Notes: generated by a model from the letters alone, not told the origin. A stretch of 64,000 nucleotides of DNA from Planctomycetota bacterium (GCA_021413735.1 JAIOPV010000023.1:1-64000), one strand, 5' to 3'. Positions 25,523 through 34,452 are shown, counted from the first letter of the stretch. Made by a program: numbers and translations.

Positions 25523-27751
25523 ATGAGCATCATTGTCACCGAGAAAGAACTGCCCAAGAGCCTGACGCCCGAACAGGCCGTCGAAGCAGCCTACGCTCAG
25601 GAGTTGGCCGACATCGCCAGCAAACTGATTCGCGGGTTGCCCGTGCTCGTCGAGTGCGACAAGGAACTCGCCCCGTACCTGTTCCTCAACGTGCGGAACC
25701 GGCTGCGCGAGGCGAAGCTCCAGTGCATCTACCTCGACGGTCGGCAACGCGACCCACAACAGGGCGCGGTTCCGATGGGTCTCATCGGAACCATGATCGC
25801 CCAACTTCGCGACGCCGTTCGCGGTGCCGTCGAGCGTCGCGTTGTCGTGTTGCCACACCTTGACCTGCTCACCACGAGCCAGGGCGGCCTCACTGGCGAA
25901 GCACGCGAAGTGATCCCGCTGCTGTATGAGAACCCCGAACTCGTGTGGCTCGGCTTCAAAGACCCGTCGTTCCCGCTGCCGAAGGTCATCGAGAACTTGT
26001 TCCCGTGTTGGACCGGCATCCTCGGCACTTCGCGGAATCGACTTCGCCAGCTCGTCACGCAATCCGAGAGCCGCAAGTTCGGTCGCGATTTCTCGCCGTG
26101 GCAGCTTTACAAATACGTGTCTGGCGTGAACGCTGTGCGACTCCGACGACTGCTCTCGACACTCGAAGGCGAGGACTACCCTGCCGATCCGAAGCGTGCG
26201 TACTCACAAATTCGGCAGGCGACGCTCAGCGGTCACATGGAGATTCCGAGCATCGATCTTGAGAAGGACATCGGCGGCTACTCGAAGGTGAAGTCGAAGC
26301 TGCGGGCCGAGATCCTCGACACTCTCCAGAAACGCGACAAGGCCACCGACCCCGAAGAGATCGCGCGACTCGAAGAGTTGATTCCTCGTGGCATGATCTT
26401 CTGGGGACAGCCGGGCACCGGCAAGACGTACTTCGCGAAGGCGATTGCTGCGAGCATCGGCGCTGCGATCACGATTGTGTCGGGTCCGGAACTGAAGTCG
26501 AAGTGGGTCGGCGAATCGGAAGAGAACCTCCGACAGATCTTCCACAAGGCTCGGCAGTCGGCACCGTCGATCATCGTGTTCGACGAAATCGACTCGTTCG
26601 CCACGGCTCGCGGAACGTACACTGGCAGCGGCGTCGAGCATTCGATGGTGAACCAACTCCTCACCGAAATGGACGGCTTCCACAAGGACGAACTCGTCTT
26701 CATTGTGGGCACCACCAACTTCGTGGAATCGCTCGACCCCGCGTTGTTGCGGCCGGGCCGCTTCGAGTTCCACTTGCACATTCCGTATCCGGACGACGAC
26801 GACCGCCGTGCGATCTTCGAGATCTACAACAAGAAGATGAAGCTCCAGTTCACGCCGGACGCGATGGAATACGCCATCAACCGCACCGGAAACAGATACA
26901 TCACGTCGACCGGCACGGCGTTCAGCGGTGACCACCTGAACGCCCTGTGTCGGGCCGTGGCCCGGTTGCGGATGCGAGAGAACATCACCGGCGAAACGAC
27001 GCCGAAGCTGATCGAGAAGGCGATCACGGAGTTCGATGAGAAGATCGAGGTTCACGAGAAAGATTTGCCGATGGTGGCCACGCACGAGGCGGGCCACTTC
27101 CTCGTGTCGATCTTCTGTCCGAACCACGCGCCGCCCGAAAAGGTGACGATCCAGAGCGACATGCCGTGGGCACCGTTCTTCACGCAGTTCAAGCACGAGA
27201 AGAAGCGGATCGGCATGAGCCGCAACGAGATGCTCGACCAGGTCACCGTGCTGTACGGCGGCATCGAGGCGGAACGGTTGCTCATTGGCGACGTGTCCAC
27301 GGGCGCGAGCGGCATGGGCGACCCGAAATCGGATCTGGCGCGAGCGTCGCTGTTCGCGGAGTACATGGTCGAGGTGTGCGGCATGTCGAACCTTGCGGCG
27401 CCGCTGCGGTCTTTCCGGGATCACAAGGGCGACCGCCAGGTGCTCTCGGGCTCGATGGCGGAAGCGATCGACCGGCAGGTGAACACGCTGATCGTTGAGG
27501 CACAAGCGAAGGCGGCCGCGATTTTGACGAAGCACAAGGCCGACCTCATCAAGCTCCGCGACGAGTTGATTGAGAAAAAAACGATTGAGGGGGCGCGGGT
27601 TCACGAGTTCATTGAGGAGTTGCGGGCACGCTACCCGAAGGATGTGGGTGCGCCTGGACCAGAGGTGAAACTCGGAGCGGGTGCAGGCACCACGACCGAT
27701 GTGAATGCAACGCCCGACAAGAAGCCCACGAAGAAGAAGGACGCGGAATAA
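25523..27751 (+). CDS. Soluble FtsH-like AAA+ zinc metalloprotease
   Basis: A 742-aa AAA+ protease of the FtsH/M41 type. An AAA+ module carries Walker A GQPGTGKT at 295-302, Walker B IIVFDEID (Asp354, Glu355) and the second region of homology DPALLRPGRFEF with arginine fingers. The M41 peptidase follows, with zinc motif HEAGH at 521-525 and a third ligand Asp in GDPKSDLARAS. Unlike canonical FtsH it has no transmembrane helices. Instead, residues 1-250 resemble a degenerate second AAA-like module (VLVECDKELAPYLFLNVRNR, VVVLPHLDLL). It ends in a Lys-rich tail. A cytosolic, ATP-driven protease acting with its operon partners is likely; the substrate is unknown. Confidence 0.92.
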   Translation: MSIIVTEKELPKSLTPEQAVEAAYAQELADIASKLIRGLPVLVECDKELAPYLFLNVRNRLREAKLQCIYLDGRQRDPQQGAVPMGLIGTMIAQLRDAVRGAVERRVVVLPHLDLLTTSQGGLTGEAREVIPLLYENPELVWLGFKDPSFPLPKVIENLFPCWTGILGTSRNRLRQLVTQSESRKFGRDFSPWQLYKYVSGVNAVRLRRLLSTLEGEDYPADPKRAYSQIRQATLSGHMEIPSIDLEKDIGGYSKVKSKLRAEILDTLQKRDKATDPEEIARLEELIPRGMIFWGQPGTGKTYFAKAIAASIGAAITIVSGPELKSKWVGESEENLRQIFHKARQSAPSIIVFDEIDSFATARGTYTGSGVEHSMVNQLLTEMDGFHKDELVFIVGTTNFVESLDPALLRPGRFEFHLHIPYPDDDDRRAIFEIYNKKMKLQFTPDAMEYAINRTGNRYITSTGTAFSGDHLNALCRAVARLRMRENITGETTPKLIEKAITEFDEKIEVHEKDLPMVATHEAGHFLVSIFCPNHAPPEKVTIQSDMPWAPFFTQFKHEKKRIGMSRNEMLDQVTVLYGGIEAERLLIGDVSTGASGMGDPKSDLARASLFAEYMVEVCGMSNLAAPLRSFRDHKGDRQVLSGSMAEAIDRQVNTLIVEAQAKAAAILTKHKADLIKLRDELIEKKTIEGARVHEFIEELRARYPKDVGAPGPEVKLGAGAGTTTDVNATPDKKPTKKKDAE

Positions 27752-27754
27752 ACC

Positions 27755-27780
27755 TTTAGCGGCAGCCCCCACGGGGCTGC
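27755..27780. repeat. REP-like hairpin with TTTAGC tail
   Basis: TTTAGC at 27755-27760 precedes a hairpin gcagcccc-cac-ggggctgc (27762-27780). It lies four bases after the stop of the FtsH-like gene, where it might protect or terminate the transcript. No T-run follows. Confidence 0.72.
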
Positions 27781-27819
27781 GCCGCCGCGAACATCAACCG
27801 CACCGGAGATAGCAGACAC

Positions 27820-28077
27820 ATGGCCGAAATGATTATCATGCTTCGCCGCGATCCGAACACGGGCAAGCAGAACATCATCATCAAGCTGGATTCCGATCCG
27901 GATGCTTTGCCGCACGAACACGAGCAGATGCACCGCAAACTCGTCGAGAAGGTCACGGGCTTGAAGCCGGAAGACTTCGGCGAGGTGATCGTCGAACGCG
28001 AGTCGGAGGCGCAGCCGAGCCAGCCCACGACGACACCAAACGAGCCACAGAAGCAAAAGACCAGCAACAAGGGATAA
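27820..28077 (+). CDS. 85-aa protein of the FtsH-like operon
   Basis: An 85-aa protein between the AAA+ protease and the 1161-aa gene. It begins with a beta-hairpin-like repeat (MAEMIIMLRRDPNTGKQNII, then IKLDSDPDALPHEHEQMHRK) and has a helix rich in His, Glu and Lys. It ends in a disordered Gln/Pro/Thr tail. It resembles the small DUF2997-like proteins that accompany AAA+ proteins in other bacteria, but is not clearly a member. GGAG lies twelve bases upstream of the ATG, a weak site. Position and size suggest a tag, adaptor or substrate for the neighbouring protease; that is inference. Confidence 0.7.
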   Translation: MAEMIIMLRRDPNTGKQNIIIKLDSDPDALPHEHEQMHRKLVEKVTGLKPEDFGEVIVERESEAQPSQPTTTPNEPQKQKTSNKG

Positions 28078-28086
28078 CCAATCGCG

Positions 28087-28132
28087 TAGCCGCGACCGAA
28101 GGGAGCGCGAACGCTCCCTTCGGTCGCGGCTA
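28087..28132. repeat. Perfect 21-bp-stem hairpin
   Basis: tagccgcgaccgaagggagc at 28087 onwards is exactly complementary to 28112-28132, with a 4-base loop (28108-28111). It could fold into a very stable hairpin between the 85-aa and the 1161-aa genes of the operon. Confidence 0.88.
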
Positions 28133-28174
28133 ATCGGACATCTCACCACGACCACACAACCCCCGTCCGAACCC

Positions 28175-31100
28175 ATGATCCTGCTGTTTCCGAACCTGGA
28201 CACCCTGCGGCTCGCGCTGACGAGCAGCATCGTTCCCGCCGACGTGACCCTCGCCCCCGCTGCGGTCACGCTCGACGACCAGGGGAAGATCTACCTTGAA
28301 TCAACCGCGTCGCTCAACAAGACGGTCATCAAGAACCTCGACAAGATCGGCGTCAAAGGCTCGAAGCGGCACGCCACCGACACGCCCGAAGACGTCACCT
28401 GCTGGCCGCAAGTGCTGCCGGTCACGCGTGAGTCGGGCACGCCGACGGTCTCGAATCAGGCTCCCGTTTTGTTCGAGCTTTCGGATGCCGACGATCTGCC
28501 GACTCTGGTCACGGAAATGCTCAGGCTCGGCAACGATCGGCAGGGGTTCCGGTGGTTCGCTGCGCCGGGCGACGCCGACACCAAGCGTGTTTTGCTGCGA
28601 GTGATTGGCCCGCCGTACTACACGCTGCTTCGGGCGATGGACAAGACCGCAGCCGGCACAAAAGGCACCGTTCGTGCTTACCTCGAACGTGCTCCGCGAG
28701 TGTGGGTCGAACTCGGAAGCACGCACCCACTCGCGAACCAGATTCGTGTCGCGGATCGACAATTGCTGTTGATCCGCGAGCCACGCGAATGGGTGTATCT
28801 CGACGAAGCGGCGTTCCAGGATGTCTACGACATCATGCAGTTCAAGCTACCGACGGCCCCCGTCGGCTGGACTGAGACGAAAGCGCCGAAGAAGATGTCG
28901 GTGCCGATGCGGCTCACCGCCGGGAACGCCGCCGACATTCCGGAACTGTGGGTGCTGCGCGAGAACGCCGTCGAACAGCTCGACGTGCTCGTTCGCGATT
29001 CCGACGACCGCCTCACGCAACGACTCATGTTCGCGGTCGCTGCCGACGCGAAGGGCAACCGCACGGTGGTACTGCGGACCCGCCCGTCGAAACTCGCACC
29101 GCCGGCGTTGCCGCTCGAAAACGCGCTCGGCTTCAAACCGTTCTGGAAGTTGCCAAACCTGTTCGTGCCCGTCGGCAGGCGACTTCACCCGACGCTGCGC
29201 CGCGACGCCGTTCGGCGACTGCTCGCGGACGACGCCGATCAGGTCGTGTGGCTCTACCCCGACGAGAACGGCAAGTTCATCCCCGAGAGCGTGCCGGACG
29301 GCGCGTTCCGTTCGCTGGAAGACTGGGTCGATTACGTCATCGAGGCGGAGCAGAAGCCGCTCGGGGCGTGGATCGAAGCCACGCGATTCGATTTCGACCA
29401 CTTCATCTGCAAGGACGCATCTGGGCCGAAGACCAAGCCCGACAAACCCGAACGCGACCCGAAGGCGAAAGACGAAGACGACGCTCGTGGGCCGAAGACG
29501 AACGCACCACAGCCGAAGACAACCGGCAAGGGCAAGACCGTTGGGCCGCGAACCACAACCGACTTCCTGCCGCAAACGGAAATCGTCAAGCCGCCGAGCG
29601 AGTGGAAACTGCGTCGCGAAGAACTGGAGAAGCAGTTCCTCGCGGTCGAGGGCGGGCTTGATGCTCCCGAACGTGTCGCGTTGTGGCCGGAACTCGCGAT
29701 CGCCAGCACTGGCATGAACGACCCGCCCGAAGCTGCGGTGTGCTGGTTGAATGCGATGTGGGATGCCGACCCGATTCCGCCCGAATGGATTGGCGGCTGG
29801 GTTCGCAGCGAATTGCTCGCGACCGGGGGCAGCATACGCGCCGAGGAGTTCGACAAGCGGCTCGCGAACCCCGCTCCTGGGCAAGTTGAAACTCGGCAGG
29901 TCGTGGCGAGCTTCCTCTGGCTCGCGAGCCAGAACCCGGTGCCGCCGTGGCTCACGGCGCGGCTGCCGGTCGTGCAGAAGTTCCTTGAACAGCACGAACA
30001 GGCGCTTCCGGTGCGGGCGGTCTGGCTAATGGGCTTCCGCCTCGCGCAACTCTCCGGGGCAGACGTCCTCGGGTTGGCCCGCGTGCGCGACCGCGTTCTT
30101 CAACGGTTGCTTGAACAAGGGCTGACTGCCGAGAAGGATTTGCCGAGCTTCCTGCGGTTCGCCGGGCACAAGGATTCCGAGCGAATGCGGATTGTTCGCG
30201 ACAAGTCGATGGAGCTTCACGCGGCCGTTCGGAAGTGGACAGAAATCATACCCGTGAACCTGCCGTATGTCGATCTGCTGTTCGCGTTCGCCCTCGCGAA
30301 ACTGCAAGAGAGCACGCAGGCGAAGAAGTTGGTTGAGGATGCCCGCAAGGTGATGGAGAAGCCGGTTCCGGCGTCGTGGCAGGATAACAAGCACTTCGAG
30401 GCGGTCGTGTCGGCCGTCACGCAGAACTTCCTGTTCAAGGCGTTCAAGTATCGTGTCGATCAGGTGCTGGCCGGCAAGCCGCACACGGGGCAGATGTCGG
30501 CGGAGCTCGTCGCGGACCTCGAAGAGATCGGTAGCAAGGGCAAGTCGGGCGGCACGAACAACCCGTACCTGCGGGCGGATTACGTGATTGGCCGCATGCG
30601 GGAACAGTCGCGCATCATCGAACCGCAGGAGCGGCTCGACCCGTATGCGTACTGGACCAAGAATCAGGACGCACTCAAGAAGGAGCTGGCGGAGCTTCAC
30701 GCGATCAAGGAGCCCGGGCGCCTGGCAGACAAAATCCGCAAGCTCTACAAGGAAGGAGTCGCGGGCAAGACCACGAAGGAAGTGCAGTTCTTGGTGCTTC
30801 ACGAGGCGGTGCCGTTGTCGCACCGCGTTGGCGAGTCGTTCACCGTGGAACTACTGCAACTTGTGCCCGCGGCCCTGGCTGGAGGGCCAACGCCAAACAC
30901 GCCCGAGCCGCCGGACATGCCGAAGAAACAGGGCGAACTGATCGAGCGTTCGCTGTTCATGGCGGGCCACTTCGACCGTGGCGACCTGGTGAAGAAGCTC
31001 GTCGATGAAGTGTCGGAATTGATCCGCAGCAAGTCGGAAGACTCGCGGTTCAAGCTCATCAACGTGGTGGCGGGGCAGTGCCTGCGAAGCCTGAAGAAAC

Positions 31101-31660
31101 TCGGGATGCGTGACGAGATCGACCGTTTCCTGGCGAAACTTCGCAACGAGGTGCTGCGTGGTTCGACGACGGCGGAGTTGAAGAAGAAGCATTCGGCGAA
31201 GCCCGAAATGTGGGGTTCGGTGCTGCAAACGCTACTGAACCTCGCGGCGGGTTGGCTGACGTTCGGCTTGCACGAGCAGGCGGCACCGATTCTGGATGAG
31301 GCCCGCAACGAGTTGCTGAATCCGAACGCGGTGAAGTTGCCGCCGAAGGAATACACGGCACTCGCACAGACGTATGTTTCGGCTCTGGGTCAGGGACCGT
31401 CGGAGACGGGGCTGGCACGGATCACGGAGCTGTTCCGCAAGATGGACGACAAGCGGATCACGAACACGTGGACGACTGCACAATACTACTCGCGGTTCCA
31501 CCTGAACCTTGTGGAAGACGTGATTCGTGCGATTGTGAGCGACGATTTCGCGTTGGGTCCGACGGGTCGGAAGTGGCTCGACGACGACGAGTATTTGGTG
31601 CGAAAGCGCATTCACGCCGACATGCGCCGACACCTCGTGCAACTGGAGAAGGGGCATTGA
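28175..31660 (+). CDS. Giant orphan protein of the FtsH-like operon (1161 aa)
   Basis: An 1161-aa soluble protein that closes the FtsH-like operon, with no catalytic motif I recognise. Residues 1-400 look like several small alpha/beta modules (MILLFPNLDTLRLALTSSIV; APRVWVELGSTHPLANQIRV; LLLIREPREWVYLDEAAFQD). A Lys/Pro/Asp-rich linker covers ~410-470. A long helical, repeat-like half follows (e.g. ARVRDRVLQRLLEQGLTAEK, NLAAGWLTFGLHEQAAPILD), resembling tandem helical-repeat scaffolds. There is no signal peptide or membrane helix. The size and mixed architecture match the large recognition/scaffold proteins of FtsH- or MoxR-centred ternary systems. The start at ATG 28175 lacks a clear Shine-Dalgarno. 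Confidence 0.82.
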   Translation: MILLFPNLDTLRLALTSSIVPADVTLAPAAVTLDDQGKIYLESTASLNKTVIKNLDKIGVKGSKRHATDTPEDVTCWPQVLPVTRESGTPTVSNQAPVLFELSDADDLPTLVTEMLRLGNDRQGFRWFAAPGDADTKRVLLRVIGPPYYTLLRAMDKTAAGTKGTVRAYLERAPRVWVELGSTHPLANQIRVADRQLLLIREPREWVYLDEAAFQDVYDIMQFKLPTAPVGWTETKAPKKMSVPMRLTAGNAADIPELWVLRENAVEQLDVLVRDSDDRLTQRLMFAVAADAKGNRTVVLRTRPSKLAPPALPLENALGFKPFWKLPNLFVPVGRRLHPTLRRDAVRRLLADDADQVVWLYPDENGKFIPESVPDGAFRSLEDWVDYVIEAEQKPLGAWIEATRFDFDHFICKDASGPKTKPDKPERDPKAKDEDDARGPKTNAPQPKTTGKGKTVGPRTTTDFLPQTEIVKPPSEWKLRREELEKQFLAVEGGLDAPERVALWPELAIASTGMNDPPEAAVCWLNAMWDADPIPPEWIGGWVRSELLATGGSIRAEEFDKRLANPAPGQVETRQVVASFLWLASQNPVPPWLTARLPVVQKFLEQHEQALPVRAVWLMGFRLAQLSGADVLGLARVRDRVLQRLLEQGLTAEKDLPSFLRFAGHKDSERMRIVRDKSMELHAAVRKWTEIIPVNLPYVDLLFAFALAKLQESTQAKKLVEDARKVMEKPVPASWQDNKHFEAVVSAVTQNFLFKAFKYRVDQVLAGKPHTGQMSAELVADLEEIGSKGKSGGTNNPYLRADYVIGRMREQSRIIEPQERLDPYAYWTKNQDALKKELAELHAIKEPGRLADKIRKLYKEGVAGKTTKEVQFLVLHEAVPLSHRVGESFTVELLQLVPAALAGGPTPNTPEPPDMPKKQGELIERSLFMAGHFDRGDLVKKLVDEVSELIRSKSEDSRFKLINVVAGQCLRSLKKLGMRDEIDRFLAKLRNEVLRGSTTAELKKKHSAKPEMWGSVLQTLLNLAAGWLTFGLHEQAAPILDEARNELLNPNAVKLPPKEYTALAQTYVSALGQGPSETGLARITELFRKMDDKRITNTWTTAQYYSRFHLNLVEDVIRAIVSDDFALGPTGRKWLDDDEYLVRKRIHADMRRHLVQLEKGH

Positions 31661-31706
31661 TTTTCCACGCCGCTTGCGGCGTAGTGATTGTGGTTCGGTG
31701 GTTTTG

Positions 31707-31941
31707 TAGCCGCGGACGCGGCGACCGAGTGTAGCCAGGGGTGGAGCGAAGCGCAACCCCTGGTCCCCGGCGAAGGCGAAAAGAGAAATGAAGCCCCGGT
31801 AGGGGCGACGGAACCTAACCTTCGGGTGATTTTCCGTCGCCCCTACCGGGGCTTGGCGTTTGGTTGGACATCGCTTACCAGGGGTTCCGCTCACTTCGTT
31901 CGCTCACCCCTGGCTACATTCGGTCGCCGCATCCGCGGCTA
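31707..31941. repeat. 235-bp nested inverted repeat
   Basis: Three nested arm pairs can be read. The outer pair is 31707-31743 with 31905-31941 (37 bases, two mismatches). The middle pair is aacccctggt near 31755 with accaggggtt near 31877. The inner pair is 31793-31812 with 31833-31852 (20 bases, perfect; ccccggtaggggcgac). GCTAAA occurs at the right edge (31938-31943). A shorter palindrome (acgccgcttgcggcgt, 31667-31682) lies just to the left. It looks like repeats inserted into repeats. It separates the end of the FtsH-like operon from the broken DUF1501 gene. Confidence 0.88.
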
Positions 31942-31963
31942 AAAATACCCCGAAGGCACAACT

Positions 31964-32347
31964 TCACCCCACAATTCCCTGAATCGGCGTGCCCGCGTTG
32001 ACTGAGCGAACGAGGGTGTACTGGTCGGCGAGTTTCGCGAGCAGCGGCAGGTGTTCGGTGATGTGCGTGCCCGGCACGCTGGTCGCGATGGGCTTGAACT
32101 CGCCGCGAATCTCGGCGGGTGCGTCGGGCTTGAGGTCGAACGTGTCGAGGTGCGACGGCCCGCCGTAGTTGAACACGACGATGCACGCCTTCGCCTTGCC
32201 GAAGCTGCCGGTGCGTGCGGCGGTTGGCGTGGCCCGCACGAGATCGGACCACGCCAGCCCAGTGAACCCAAGGCCCCCGACACGCAGGGCTTCGCGACGA
32301 GTAATGCCGTCGCAGAGTCGAACCGAGTCGCCGAGGATGGAGAGCAT
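31964..32347 (-). pseudogene. Truncated DUF1501 gene (N-terminal fragment)
   Basis: A 127-aa open frame matching only the first quarter of a DUF1501 protein, compared with the 442-aa homolog at 10241-11569. It has the Tat-like start ITRREALRVGGLGFTGLAWS and the family block ACIVVFNYGGPSHLDTFDLK. It runs through LAKLADQYTLVRSV, then leaves the family near position 32000 and stops after eleven unrelated residues. The missing three quarters are not found downstream, where the nested palindrome begins. It lies 24 bases after the intron-split gene and was probably the last gene of a Gfo/Idh-containing operon. Confidence 0.8.
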
Positions 32348-33109
32348 GGGGAAGACTCCCAGGTTGCCTGCTTATTTTCTCGGGACAAAACGAATGTTCT
32401 TGGGGCGTGGATTATTCCACGAGCGGATCACGCTCAACCGCAATTCGGACGGATCGGAGTCAGGGATCGACACATAGTGTGCGCTGGGCAGCGTCGTGGT
32501 CAGGAGGGTTCAAGTCCCTCCGGTGTCCGGATGAGGGGCACCGTATCCGAAGGCGGGGGTAATTCCTCGCCGGCCGGGGAGAGGAAGGTATGGAGAACCC
32601 TAAACGGGCACGAAGGCGAAATCCGGACACAGCCAAGGGGAACCTGGAGCCACCTCTCGTAACTCGGAGGGCAGGGTGTCCGCCGCGAGGCGGGATCCGA
32701 AGGGCATGAGGAGAAGTACCGGGCCGTAGTCGATGGGGGCTGCCTCAATGACGAACCGGTCGGCCAAAGGTGGGGCAAGGTCGAGCCCGCACTATGGGGG
32801 CGAAGGCGTTACTCATCCACCCACCGTATCAAGGTGTTTGCGGACGGCACGGTACAGAAGACCATGACGTGACCCCAGGAGGACTCGACCGGCTCTCGGG
32901 TGGAACCGGGAGAAGCGACCCTATAAGCGTCAGCGAAATGGGAAGCGGGGCCGGTCGAGTTGTCGGACCACTGCATATTACCTGAAGCGTGGTGAAAGCC
33001 ACGCGACCGAGCAATCGGCAGCCGGGTGGGCTGGGGAAGGCGGTGGGCAGAGGTGGTCGGTGCAGGCAAGGACACCAGATGAGCAAGGGCGGTCGCGTGG
33101 AGAAGTTCC

Positions 33110-34405
33110 ATGAGTGAAAGACCCAGAAGCGAACGCCCGAGGAGACTGGCGGACTGGCTCAATCCGACCGGGGCGAAGAAGGTCCACTCCTTGGTGGACA
33201 AGGTTTACAAGCGGAAGAACTTGGAGATGGCCTGGGCTCGGGTCCGGAGTAACGGTGGGGCGGGTGGGGTAGACGGGCAGAGTGTGGTGGAGTTCAAGAG
33301 GGTGCTCGACGAGCAACTCGATCGGCTCGGCCATGAACTTCGCACGGACACCTACCAGCCTTTGCCGGTGCGACGGCACCTGATCCCCAAGGCCGGCCAG
33401 GCGGGGAAGTATCGCGCACTGGGTATCCCGACGATCTACGATCGCGTGTGCCAGCAGGCGTTATTGAACCGCCTGGAACCGATCTTTGAGCCGGTGTTCG
33501 ATGATGCCAGCTTCGGATATCGGAAGGGGAGATCGACAAAGGATGCGTTGAGGAAGATCTGGAAGGAGTTGAACGCGGGGGCAGAATGGATCGTGGACGC
33601 TGACCTGAGAGATTTCTTTGGTTCGGTGGATCACGAGAAGTTGCTGACTCTCGTTGCCCAACGAGTTTCGGATAGTCGGGTGCTCCGTCTCATTCGAGGT
33701 ATGCTCAAAGCCGGCGTGCTGGCCGACGGCCAGCGTCTGCCGACCGAGCAGGGAACACCCCAAGGGGGAGTTATTTCTCCCATGCTCAGTAACGTCCTTT
33801 TGACTCCGTTTGACCGGGAGATGCGTCGCCGAGGCTATCGGCTGACGCGATATGCGGACGATTGGGTGGTCACCTGTAACACACGGGCGGAAGCGCAACG
33901 TGTGTTGGTGGAGGCTACGGCCCTCTTGAAGACGCTGGGCGTGACGTTGAACGCGAGCAAGACGCGCATCGTTCACGTACAATTCGGTTTCGAGTTTCTG
34001 GGGTACAAGATCAAGCGGGGTACGCGGCCATTGCGGCTTGCACCTGGCAAGATTCGTAGCGGCGTCCGTTCTGGCGACCTCTATGCGTATGCCCGGCAGA
34101 AGTCGATCCATCACTTCAAGGACCAGATCCGTCAGCGTACCCGGCGTAAGGCTCCGTTAACCACTCCGGAACTGGTCGCCGAGATCAACCCGGTGATTCG
34201 CGGCTGGGGTTTGTACTATCACAAGGCCCATGTCCGCAAGCTCTTCGCTCAACTCGACCGTTGGATCCTGCGGCGTCTCTGGTCGCATCGGTTCAAGCGG
34301 TGGCGTTGCCGGGGTTGGAAACAACTTCCGGAGCGACATCTCTACGGCGAGTTGGGTCTTGTACGCTTGATCGCACTGATTCCTTCGATTCGCCTTCGCG
34401 AATAG
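33110..34405 (+). CDS. ltrA: Group II intron reverse transcriptase/maturase
   Basis: A 431-aa intron-encoded protein. It reverse-transcribes the intron for mobility and helps it fold and splice. GGAG lies seven bases before the ATG. RT motifs run in order: LIPKAGQAGKYRALGIPTIY, DDASFGYRKGRSTKDAL, DADLRDFFGSVDHEKLL, GTPQGGVISPMLSNVLL, the catalytic YADD in LTRYADDWVV, and FEFLGYKIKRGTRP. A C-terminal maturase (GIIM) domain ends with INPVIRGWGLYYHKAHVRKL. There is no HNH endonuclease domain, so it probably relies on other target-DNA priming. The frame is intact, so the intron may still be mobile. Confidence 0.93.
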   Translation: MSERPRSERPRRLADWLNPTGAKKVHSLVDKVYKRKNLEMAWARVRSNGGAGGVDGQSVVEFKRVLDEQLDRLGHELRTDTYQPLPVRRHLIPKAGQAGKYRALGIPTIYDRVCQQALLNRLEPIFEPVFDDASFGYRKGRSTKDALRKIWKELNAGAEWIVDADLRDFFGSVDHEKLLTLVAQRVSDSRVLRLIRGMLKAGVLADGQRLPTEQGTPQGGVISPMLSNVLLTPFDREMRRRGYRLTRYADDWVVTCNTRAEAQRVLVEATALLKTLGVTLNASKTRIVHVQFGFEFLGYKIKRGTRPLRLAPGKIRSGVRSGDLYAYARQKSIHHFKDQIRQRTRRKAPLTTPELVAEINPVIRGWGLYYHKAHVRKLFAQLDRWILRRLWSHRFKRWRCRGWKQLPERHLYGELGLVRLIALIPSIRLRE

Positions 34406-34417
34406 CGGACCTTTGTG

Positions 34418-34452
34418 AAAGCGGAGTGCGGGAAAACCGCACGCTCCGTTTG
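34418..34452 (+). ncRNA. Group II intron domain V
   Basis: A 34-35-base hairpin: the gcggagtgcgg strand pairs with ccgcacgctccgt, with a GAAA-type tetraloop and a two-base bulge on the 3' strand. The AGC triad lies near its base. This is the shape of the catalytic domain V of group II introns, at the expected place between the maturase gene and the intron 3' end. Confidence 0.75.

Noticed and set aside
26204-27772. 522-codon minus-strand frame
   Set aside because: Antisense to the FtsH-like protease gene, which has intact catalytic motifs.
32502-32524. tRNA T-arm-like sequence (ggagggttcaagtccctcc)
   Set aside because: It lies in the 5' part of the group II intron, and no acceptor, D- or anticodon arms are found around it; it fits an intron domain I hairpin.
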